Shown: positions 30,679-41,000 of the stretch, piece after piece
How the letters are laid out: the number at the start of each line of letters is the position of its first letter
Position numbering within the stretch: position 1 is the stretch's first letter
Assembly: GCA_017860455.1 (NCBI GenBank)
Contig: JAGDMF010000016.1
Location: forward strand, 1-46,416
Reading direction: 5' to 3'
Length of the DNA: 46,416 nt
Source: Bacteroidota bacterium
GTDB taxonomy: Bacteria > Bacteroidota > Bacteroidia > Bacteroidales > WCHB1-69
Position numbers and translations under genes: made by a program
The notes under the pieces: generated by a model
The model's database searches: none
The model's input: the letters and a program-made list of their open reading frames with translations, nothing else
Told to the model about the DNA's origin: nothing

Positions 30679-31888
30679 ATATATATAAATTGGAATCTCC
30701 ATAACTTAGAAATCTGTAATCATGATCCAACGCATGTTGATATAATTTTTTCCAATTATCACCAATATAGGAAGCGATTAATAACAAAAGAGTACTTTGA
30801 GGTTGATGAAAATTGGTAAGAATCGCTTTAGCAATTTTGTGTTTATATTCGGGAATAATCATCAATGAGGTCTCTCCTGTAAGATATTCTAAGTGATTGT
30901 TATCTAAATAACTATAAATTGATTGAAGCGCTTCTTCCGGTGAAATTTCCTGAAATTGTAAATTAGAATCATAGACTTCCCATTGTTTCACTTGAAAAGG
31001 ATTGTCGATATTTAAATGGAGTTTAGTTCCCATAATAAATAGTGATTCTAATGTTCGGGCAACGGTTGTTCCAACAGCAATGATTCTTTTATGCATTACA
31101 TTCATTAAATTTTGAATCATTTGTTTTGATACCACAATTTGTTCCTGATGCATATAATGATCAGAAATAAATTCACTTGTTACAGGTTTAAATGTTCCGG
31201 CACCTACATGCAATGTGATCCAAAGTTGTTGAATATTTTTTTGAGAAAGTTCTTCAAAAACTGCTTGGGTAAAATGCAAACCAGCTGTAGGTGCAGCAAC
31301 AGATCCATCATATTGAGCAAAAATGGTTTGATATCTATTGTTATCATTTATGTCGGCTTCACGTTTGATATATGGGGGTAATGGCATTTTTCCGTAAGCT
31401 TCCAGCCATTCTGCAAAAGTAACTGAAGAGGAATCCCAAGAAAATTTTACTTTAAAGGAACCTTCTGACAATTCGGTTTTATTAGCCGTAATAGTAATCT
31501 GTTTATCTTCTAACATTACTTGGAATGAAATCTCATTTTTCCATTTTTTAGCATTTCCAACAAAGCATTTCCAGGTAACAGAGTTCGTTTGTTCAAAAGA
31601 TTGTGAGATAACAGTTGTTGGATCAATTGGTTCTAGGCAAAAAATCTCAATTCTGGCACCATTAGAATTATAAACTATAATTCGGGCATGGATTACTTTA
31701 GAATTATTGAAAACAAGAACATCATTTTCTGTCAAAAAATCGGGTAATTTTTTAAAAACTGAATCCTCTATTGTATTGTTTTTGAATACCAAGAGTTTAG
31801 ATTCATCTCTATTTTCCTTTGGATAAAATGCAATTTTATCATTTGGGAGATCATAATTAAAATCAGAGATTTTGATATGTTTGTTCAT
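30677..31888 (-). CDS. queA: S-adenosylmethionine:tRNA ribosyltransferase-isomerase (QueA family)
   Basis: A 403-residue cytoplasmic enzyme family that transfers the ribosyl part of S-adenosylmethionine to make epoxyqueuosine in tRNA. Signatures are SVAAPTAGLHFT (near residue 200), LHVGAGTFKPV, IIAVGTTVARTLES, LTNFHQPQSTLLLLIASYIG and the terminal YRFLSYGDSNLY. It is longer than the ~350-residue Escherichia coli QueA; Bacteroidota often carry both a short and a long version, so this may be the long paralogue. Start: tandem ATGs at 31891 and 31888, preceded by AAAGGAT; an in-frame codon at 31930 lies inside a terminator. No TAnnTTTG promoter is seen, so tRNA read-through is possible. Confidence 0.85.
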   Translation of the reverse strand: MNKHIKISDFNYDLPNDKIAFYPKENRDESKLLVFKNNTIEDSVFKKLPDFLTENDVLVFNNSKVIHARIIVYNSNGARIEIFCLEPIDPTTVISQSFEQTNSVTWKCFVGNAKKWKNEISFQVMLEDKQITITANKTELSEGSFKVKFSWDSSSVTFAEWLEAYGKMPLPPYIKREADINDNNRYQTIFAQYDGSVAAPTAGLHFTQAVFEELSQKNIQQLWITLHVGAGTFKPVTSEFISDHYMHQEQIVVSKQMIQNLMNVMHKRIIAVGTTVARTLESLFIMGTKLHLNIDNPFQVKQWEVYDSNLQFQEISPEEALQSIYSYLDNNHLEYLTGETSLMIIPEYKHKIAKAILTNFHQPQSTLLLLIASYIGDNWKKLYQHALDHDYRFLSYGDSNLYI

Positions 31889-31922
31889 CATTAAAATTAT
31901 CCTTTTAATAATTGGATTAAAA

Positions 31923-31950
31923 AAAAACACTTTTTTTTAAAAGTGTTTTT
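31923..31950 (-). terminator. Terminator after tRNA-Lys
   Basis: A 12-bp perfect stem, AAAAACACTTTT (31923-31934) with AAAAGTGTTTTT (31939-31950), 4-nt loop, and a T-rich tail on the minus strand. It begins 4 nt past the tRNA 3' end. Confidence 0.8.
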
Positions 31951-31954
31951 GTAG

Positions 31955-32027
31955 TGTCCTCGGGGGGGCTCGAACCCCCGACCCATTGATTAAGAGTCAA
32001 TTGCTCTACCTACTGAGCTACGAAGAC
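31955..32027 (-). tRNA. tRNA-Lys (anticodon CTT)
   Basis: A 73-nt cloverleaf on the minus strand. The acceptor stem GTCTTCG pairs with CGAGGAC (one G-U), with discriminator A. The D-stem is GCTC/GAGC. The anticodon stem ATTGA/TCAAT holds the loop CTCTTAA with anticodon CTT, reading AAG. The T-arm is CGGGGGTTCGAGCCCCC-like. CCA is not encoded, as the next bases are CTA. It has its own promoter and terminator. Confidence 0.95.
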
Positions 32028-32034
32028 AGGAGTG

Positions 32035-32042
32035 CAAAAGTA
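32035..32042 (-). promoter_or_regulatory. Bacteroidota -7 element for tRNA-Lys
   Basis: Minus-strand TACTTTTG matches TAnnTTTG and ends 7 nt before the mature tRNA 5' end, predicting a leader of only about 4 nt. Confidence 0.7.
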
Positions 32043-32055
32043 CGAAAAAAACTGC

Positions 32056-32083
32056 AATAAAAAAAGGGGCCGAAGCCCCTTTC
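32056..32083 (-). terminator. Terminator of the giant surface-protein gene
   Basis: On the minus strand AAAGGGGC, loop TTCG, GCCCCTTT, then a T-run: an 8-bp stem with the very stable UUCG tetraloop. It starts 7 nt after the stop codon at 32090. Confidence 0.92.
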
Positions 32084-32089
32084 ATCATT

Positions 32090-35000
32090 TTATTTTTGAA
32101 TTAACATCTTACGAGTTAATTGAGTGTTATTAATGTAGATGGTATAGAAATAGATTCCGGCAGCGAAATCAGAAGTATTAACTTTAATATTGTTGTCACC
32201 AACTTCAGCATTAATAGTAGTTCTATACAATTCCTGGCCTTCTACAGAATGAATTAATAATTCTGTTTTTCCGGCTATTGAAGTATAGAATGGTATAGTT
32301 GTTTCATAATTAGCAGGATTAGGTATATTTTGACCTAAAGCAACACCATTTTCAATGGTCAGGTTGTCATCGATTCCAACTGTTGTACAAGAGATAATGG
32401 TATTGCGGTTATTTGCTTCAAATTCATCATTGATAGTTGTTGCAGTGGTTTGGAATTGTAAGAAGCTAAATAATTGAGGTACAATAATACCTTGGTTAAA
32501 TGTGTAAACCATAGTTTCACCAGGATTTAAAGTACCATTCCAGGTTTCATCCGGAACATCCAAATAGATTGTACCGACAGCTGCATTAAAGTTGATCGTG
32601 AACGTTAAAATTGGAACCCTTCCCACATTTTTAAGGATTACACGTGGTTTTACGGTATCCCCTTTGATAACACAATCATCTGTTGATTGAGAGAAATCTA
32701 AAGGATATTCATAGCCAATAACAGCTAAGTCAGCTTTACCGTGTTTAATATCAATATCATCAATAGCTGGATCAATTTTACCGGTTCTACCTGTAACTAC
32801 AAATCTGATTTTTGCATTTTCATCTATTTGATTAATAACAAATGCACGTTTAGAATAGAGATCAGCGGCAATAGAAGCATTATTACCTGTATGTGTTCTA
32901 CCAATAATTGAATCCATACGGATATAATAATCACCAGAACCAATTTCAACATAGAATTTACATGTAGCAGTAGCAACTCCAAAAATGTGTTCCCAATAGC
33001 TCATTTCACAAGGGTATCCATCTTTATAATGTAAATCAACACAACCGGTAGATAAAGTAGCAATTGCTGCAGTACTTGAGTTTGCTGGAGCAGATACAAC
33101 GGCATATTGTCCTAAATTTTGAATACCTGTAGCGAATAAAGAATGGTCATAAAATGGACCCGCCTGAGGAGCATTTGTAGTTCCTAATGAATCAACATCC
33201 CATTTAAAAGTAGTATTAGTTGTTGTTGGAGTCCAGAATGCAGGGAATGGATCGTCAGCACCGGCAATATATTCAGACTGAGCATCAAATGACACAGTAA
33301 TTGGAAGATTATAAAGAGTAGTATTTGGAACAGTACAAGTTGTATTTGCAACATTATTGATCTGGAATTGGTCACTATTGTAAACAATATTTACAGAAAT
33401 AGTGTAAGTTCCTTCATTACTTATATTTACATTATGAATAACAGCATTAATTGTATCCCATTGAGCGACAGTTCCTGACGTTACCTGAATAGTATAATTG
33501 GTAACAACATTAGCAGGATCTGTAACAGTGGCGTTAACAGTCAGTGGTTCTGTTGGTGTAAATACAAGATTAGAACTTCCGTAGTTTTTAACAGACACTT
33601 TAATTTTACCATTAGCATCAGCACAAACAATATTAGTTGGGTGGATGATGTGAGTTGCACCCGGATCAATTAGATAAGGAGCATTGATTTGAATGGCATA
33701 ATCTTCTGTTTCACCTGTTGGGAAAGCTGCGCAAGGAGCAAGATTAGCAGCTAAGTTTTGAGATACAGTGATCACTCTTAAACGAGTTAAACCGGTATCA
33801 GCAGCAATATTAATTGGATTTGTAAATCCGGTTGTTGTAGCATTTCCAGGATTTGCGGTTGTTGGAGCAGTAACAGAAAGTCTTGAAAAGATCAATTCAT
33901 CAGCAGTAAATTGATTATCTCTATTCATATCCAAATAAACATATTTCCATAATGTGGCACCGGCGTTAGTAGTAAATGAGTTTACAATAGTGATTGGGAA
34001 AGGTTGTCCCGGAACAACAAATCCAGGAGGAACTGTTTGAGTAAAATCGGAATACATACCTGTACCTGAAACGGAAACCGGACAGTTAAACAAAGGTAAG
34101 CCAGGTCCATTATCAATACCAGCAAAAGTGAATCTACTGATATGAGCACCAATAGTATCTCTTGCACCCACAACAACGATTGGGGCACAAGGATCTGGTT
34201 TTTTAAGTTGAATGGTAAGAGTATCATTATTATGGAAAAGATCCAAATTATGGCGAGTATAAACAGAAAATGGTGTTGCAAAGTAAACCTCACTTAAATC
34301 AACTGGTGTTGCAAAAGTAAAGTTTGCAGAACTACCGGCAGCTATAGCGCCTGAGAAATTTTGTTCAACAGGAGGATTGTTACCAAATTTATATCCAACC
34401 ACAAAACCACTTGCGTTTGTAGTACCATGATTTACAATAGTTGCTGTAACAGATTGATTGGTAGGATAGTTATTATTTGGAGTAATAGGATTAGTAATAG
34501 CAGTAACATGTAAATCCACATTTGGCATGGTTGGAGTCAAAGTGATTGTAGATTTTGGAGATTCACAAGTATAGTTAATCATAAAACGAGTTGTAATTCT
34601 TTGATTTGTTGCAGTAAAAGCAACTGAACCACTTGTATAGGCACCTCCTCTATAAAGTACTTTATTTGCACCTGAAGTTGTAGCATATTTAAAAGTTGGG
34701 GCAGGTGATATATTAAGAGCTGCAATACCGGATTCTCCATAACAATTATGAGAAGTTAAAAGTAATAAGCTATTACCTGTATAATAGAAACCACCAGGAA
34801 TTGGAATTTTAAACCAGCCTGCAGTAAATGGTGGAGTTCCATCATACACTAAAGTGGCTCCATTTAAGAAATAGTTATTCCAGTCATAGCTTGTTGCAGT
34901 CAGAACTGTAGAATCTGTATTTTTCAAATAGAATTTAATTGGGAAAGTTCCTGCGATATTAGCTTGAATATATACTGCAATTGTATCGATATATCCAACA

Positions 35001-38000
35001 TATCCACCCATATCTCCTTTTAAGAATAATACGGCACCTTGAGATTCAGGTTGTGTAAATACAAATGGGAATCCTCCATTTGTTGAACCGGTTAGACCTA
35101 CAATAGTATCTTTAGTAAATCCTGTTGAAATAATTCGACCGCCATATTTGTATGTAGTTGGACCGTAAATATTTGGAGTTGTATAGCTTGTTCCATTAGC
35201 TAATGGTGTAATTCCTGTAGCATCATAGAAGGTCACAGTATTCAAAGGAGTTCCAGAATTTGAAGCGTGTGATAAAGGAGTGATTACATAAGGTAAACCG
35301 TAAGGTACATTATAATTTACAGTAGCCGGAGCAACTGGATTTGCAGGAACTCTTAATTCGCCACGAATGGTATCATTTAACCTGTATGGGAAATAAGAAG
35401 GACTAACAGGATCAGTAAAGATCTCATAATTGTAGATTCTGTTTTGTAATGTTGATCCCAATAAAGCAGTTTTTGTAAATGGTATATCAATAGTTGGTTG
35501 AGTCAATGGTGCTACTAAAGGAAGTCTATCAACAGCTGCAAATGGTGTTATAATTGTATCAACAACAGTAAGATTTGATGTACCTGTAAATTTGGCAGTT
35601 ACTTTAAATGTTTGAGCTGGGATTAAGAAAGAATCAGTATTATTATAATTGACGATAAGGGTTGGATTCATCAAACCACAAGTAAATGATTCCGGATAAA
35701 CCAATGAATTGGTTTTCAAATCGTGATTATTTGTAGGTACTGCAACATTTATGGTCACAGGAATCCGTTTAGTAATACAGAAAGGAGTAGCAGGAGTTTT
35801 AGCTGTCATATAGTAAACGGCTGTATCATATAAGTTTGTGGTTGTATAGTTGGAAACACCATTTCCACCTGTCAAAGGGGTTGTTCCATCAAATGAGTCA
35901 TAGAAGTAGTATTGAGTTATAGCAGGAGAATAGGTTATTCCTGGAGCCACATTAAATGTTTGGGTAAAATTACCATAATAGGTTAACTGATCAGGAATTG
36001 GAGCCGTTCTGGATGATTTAATAGAACCTGTAATGGTATCGTTTGATCTATAAACAATCGTTTCATTCAATAAATCAGAAGTAGCGATAAATTGGAAAGT
36101 TTTGTCAGCTGTTGGAGCACTAAAATTAAAAAGCTGAGTAAAAGTAACTAATTTTTCTTCAAGTGGAGCGAAAGAATCAGTCACTAAATGAGTAATCCAG
36201 GTATAAGCTCCAGTAGTACCTTCTCTAAAACCTGCTTTTGCTAACACTTTATTGGCAGGAATTGGTTTATCTAATAAATTCTTGTATTTTACGACAATAT
36301 TTTCACTATATAAAGCACAATTTTGTGTTGATTGAGGCATTGTAACTGGATAAACGAAAGCTTCGGTTTCCACATCATAAGTTGGTTTATCCGGAATATG
36401 AATTTGAACAGGGATACGTTCACTGGCACATGACATATCAGCAACAAAGAATTTCATCACCCATCTATTGGCATTAGGAGCACCCCAGGTTCCCGTGAAT
36501 GTAGGATTGGTATTAGCAGTCTTCATTTGCACTTTATTTGCAGATGAAGATATTTTGAATGTAGGATAGGATGTTCCTCCTGAAATTGCGCCACAGTTAG
36601 AGCCGGTACAATTTGATTCAGTGTAAATCAAAATATTACCTGAAGTATAATTCAACGGAATTGTAATTGGTAATTCAACCCAACCTGTAGTATTAAAAAA
36701 GGTTTGAGCATCTAAAACAACTGTTGCATCAGCAATTTCGTTATCCCAATCAAATACATCTGTGGTTTTTAAAGTATCAAGATCTGTTTGTTTGATATAT
36801 ATTTTAATTGGAATACCAAGGATACCATTGGCTACAGCGCTTACGTTAATAGCGATTTTAGCAATGACCCCATAATTCCCGATTTCAGATTGTTTATATA
36901 AAATTCTACCTCTTGAAAATCCGTTTGAAAATGAGAAAGGAGCCTGATTAGCAGCAGTTGAAACAGTTCCAACAGTTGGAGTATATAAAACGCCAGGTGC
37001 AACAGATACATAATACATGGTATCATAGTACATCAAATTAGGAGTAACATAAGGACCAGGACCTTGATATAATGGTCCAACATATTGATTACCCACTTTT
37101 GTAAACCATTGAATAATACCGGGATTTATTTGTGTTGGAAGTTGAGATGTTAAGGTTCCTTGAGTTGAATAATTCACCAAAATAGTATCAGGAGATATTG
37201 GAGCAAACGCTTTTCCTTTTGAGATAACATTTCTAACAATAGTATCATTAAAGTAAACAATATCTGTATTGGTGGTATCAACCCATGCTTTTAAAACATA
37301 ATTTACATCAACATTAATTTGGTGATTGGTAAAATCATAAGGGGTATTAAAAGTAAAGGTTCTGATTTGATGACTAAATAGTGTATCCATTAATGGTTGA
37401 GAAATAACCGGACCATTATTAACTGTATAATGTAAAACAGATCCTGGAAGAATATCTTTTGGACCATTGTTAGCAATTTTCAATTTTATAGGCTCAACTA
37501 CCAAATCGCAATTTGAGATAGGGTTGATTACAGATAAAATAGCAAACTCTTTATCAATTTTAGGAGCGACAGTGGCACCAATCATAAATCTACCGGTAGA
37601 TTGAGGTATATAGATGTTATTTTCGAGATCTAAGTAATAAAATGCACTATCTCTGGTAGGGGATTCATATTGAGCTGTTAAATAGTACCCTGCATCAATC
37701 ATTTCGATACCGGCATAAAAATTAGTAGAAGTATGAGTTAATGCAAAATTATTAAGAGGTATATTAACCCAAGTATTTACCATATTATCTGTCATAGTAA
37801 GTGTATCAGAAGTAGTCACGATCTCACCGGCACTATTAGAAATAAATGCTCTTACTTTTTTACCTGTAACTTCGAGTGAATTAGTAGGATAGAATTTAAC
37901 TGCAGTTGTAACAATAGTATCAACAACATTATATTTAACAGCAGCTTTTATAGGAGTTCCGGATCCAAAATTTATTAAATAGCTAGATGTATCGGCAACT

Positions 38001-41000
38001 GCGATGTTATTTGGATTTGTGAGAACTAAAGCATTTTGTGTATTATTCCCGTTAAATTCATCACTCTGACAAGAAATTTGAATATTATTAGATCCAATAT
38101 TGGCTAAATGTGCACCGGTAAAGGTTGCAATTGCCTGAGTATTGTATGGAATGTTAGGAACTGTTGTTGTTTCAGTATAGGAGTTAGCACCAGTAATAGT
38201 TAAAGTTACCTGAACATTCGATTGAGCATTTCTACCTTCGTTGGTGATTATAGCTTTAATTTCAGGTTTAGTTTGAACCTGAGTTGGTCTAACATGATTG
38301 GTATAAATATTTTGTACTGAACAATCATTGTTATAAATTTTTCTAACTCTAACGCGGTCAATATTAATATTATTACCTGCTTTTCCCATTGCTTCTAATG
38401 AAATAAACACACAACTATTTGTATTATATGCAGATAAATCATACGTATATTTCACCCAAGCAGGTAAAGTATAACCAGTAATTGCGGTTTGAGCACGTTT
38501 TAACAATGAAGTAGTTGTATTGGTTGGATTTGGAGTTTCAGGATTTAATGCAGTCCATGTATTACCGGCATCTGTAGATATTTTTACAGTAACACCTTCT
38601 GTATTATAAGTAGCTGCAGTGTTTCCATTATCATGAGCAAACCAAACTTCTAAAATGGGATTCACACTGTTGGTCAAGTCCATAACAGGCATAACCGCTC
38701 TTGAATTGGTATTTGTTGCAAAGTTTTTGGAATTGAAAAACAGTCTTCCGGTTCCATATACAGGGGCAATAGTTGGGAAAGTTCCGATACCTTCCTGATA
38801 GCTCCAGTTTCCGGCACCGGCTATTTGTTGAATTTTCCAAGTCAATGTAGTTCCATTAGAAAAAGTTTCATCATAAGTAGCAATAGCAGGAGCAATAACT
38901 TCCAATCTGAAAGGAAGATACATGGTATCGTTAAATGAACGTTCATCTCCTGTGTAAGTCAAAATGAAAGTAAAATTAACATCTGAGTTATAAGGAATGG
39001 CAACGCCAGGATTTATAGTAATATTTGAGAATTGGTTTGGTGCAAGTGTACCGGTATTGATAGTAAAGTTAGTATTTAAAGTTAAACCGCCGGTTGCAAC
39101 TGTTCTAATAGAAGCAGGAGTTGTAGCAAAATTAACGGTATTACATCCGTAGTTAAAGATTTTTAAGGTGATAGGATAACTTGTTTGAGGACATGTTCCT
39201 AATACAGGAGATAATAAACCTGCCAAAGCTAAATCTTTAGGTGGTACATAAGTTCTATAACAACCTCTATGTGTTACTTCGCAAGATCTAAGAGAATCTT
39301 CAACATCATCATTAACCAAAATATTTTGAGGACATTCGAATCCGGCAAAATTGGATAATTTCAATGAAACAGCAGGATCAATAAATGATGGTTCAGTAAT
39401 TACAGTGGAAGTATCTCTGGTATTATTCAAAGCATATTGCCACTCACTTAATGTATTACGTGCAACAGTATAATAACCAACCGGACCATCAGAGTGGTAA
39501 ACATTGTAGTCACAAGCTAATGTTGTTGGAATAACTGCATAATAGATTGGATAATTTTGTGAAGTAAGTGAAATACAATCATTTACAAGAAGGTTATTAG
39601 AGAAAGTCACAATAGCACCTGAAGTATGATAGTAACAAGCGGTAACTGCTAAAGTTGTATAGGAGTACAATCTAACAGAATTGTGAAGATAAACCATCTT
39701 TGTTGATGAAGTATTATTGATACCATAAGTACTGGCTAAAGTAGCTTTTCCGCGGATTTCGTTATTGGAAACTAAAATATCTGAAGTTCCATTAGAAACA
39801 GTATTTAAGTTTAATCCAACATTCATGTTTACATCAGCAAAAACTCTATTTTTTGAAATAGTTGCAGTTGTAGTAGATCTTTCAATATGGATACCGGTAT
39901 ATCTTTGAACACTGGTTAGTGCTTGGGTAGCTCTATTTTTCTTTATAGAAGCAATATTAGTATAGGATGTGTAAATACCATAGTAAGAAGTATTCATAAT
40001 ATTGGAATCTAATGCAATCAACGCATTTTGCTTAGTAGTAGATCCTAAATAATGGATACCATATACACCTCCGTTAATGATATTATTTTTAATTTCGATA
40101 TCACCATCTCCTGTATTACCGGTTGAAGCTGTAATTCTTGAGATCCCAGAATACAAATTAGAGGTAGTTGTGGAGTTATCCACATTGATGATACAGTTTG
40201 TAATTTTTATATTGGAGCAAGTACCTCCGTTAATATAAACCCCTCTTGACCATGTAGATCCGGTTTTACCTTGTAAGGTTAGTTTATTCAATCGGAAGTG
40301 ACTAACTCCCTGGAATGTAACAGCACCTCTGGCATTATTGGTTCCATTATCAACGATGATAACATCAGCAGCATTTCCGGTTGCAGATTCAAATGTTAGG
40401 GTATTGATTGCGGATTGGCCATTAGCTAAAGAATCAAAATAAAAATCTGAAGAATTATAGGTTCCGGGAGCTAATTTTGCAACAATTGGGCCATTCATAC
40501 CACAGTTTTTCAAAGTTGCAAAAAATGAAGTGATATCGGTAAAGTTAGCACCTGTTCCTCCAACGGTGAGGTTTCCATTTAAGATGGAGGCACAACCAAA
40601 TTTAATATATTGTTTACAAATTTCATTTGCCGTATAATCATTAAGACCCAAATTTCGATGCGTAATACACACCTTAACCGTATCCCAACCCAGTATAGGC
40701 ATAAAATTACCAATAGTCAACGTATCATTAAAATTGAGGCAGAAATCTCTTGTGGTACTAAAATCTGTCATGGCATTCCAGTAATAAGTTAATACCGGAT
40801 TATTGTTGACAGTCAAAGCAACACGGCAAGAGTCCATTTTATTATTGGCTCTGTTTGTCAATGATATTTTGACCGGTGACGCAGTACCAACCTGTAAGGA
40901 GTACGGTATAGACATAATACTATCGAGCCGGACACCGTTGGGGGTAGTCCCGGCCGTACTCACTACTACGTTAAACATGGTATCGAGTCTTGCACCATTA

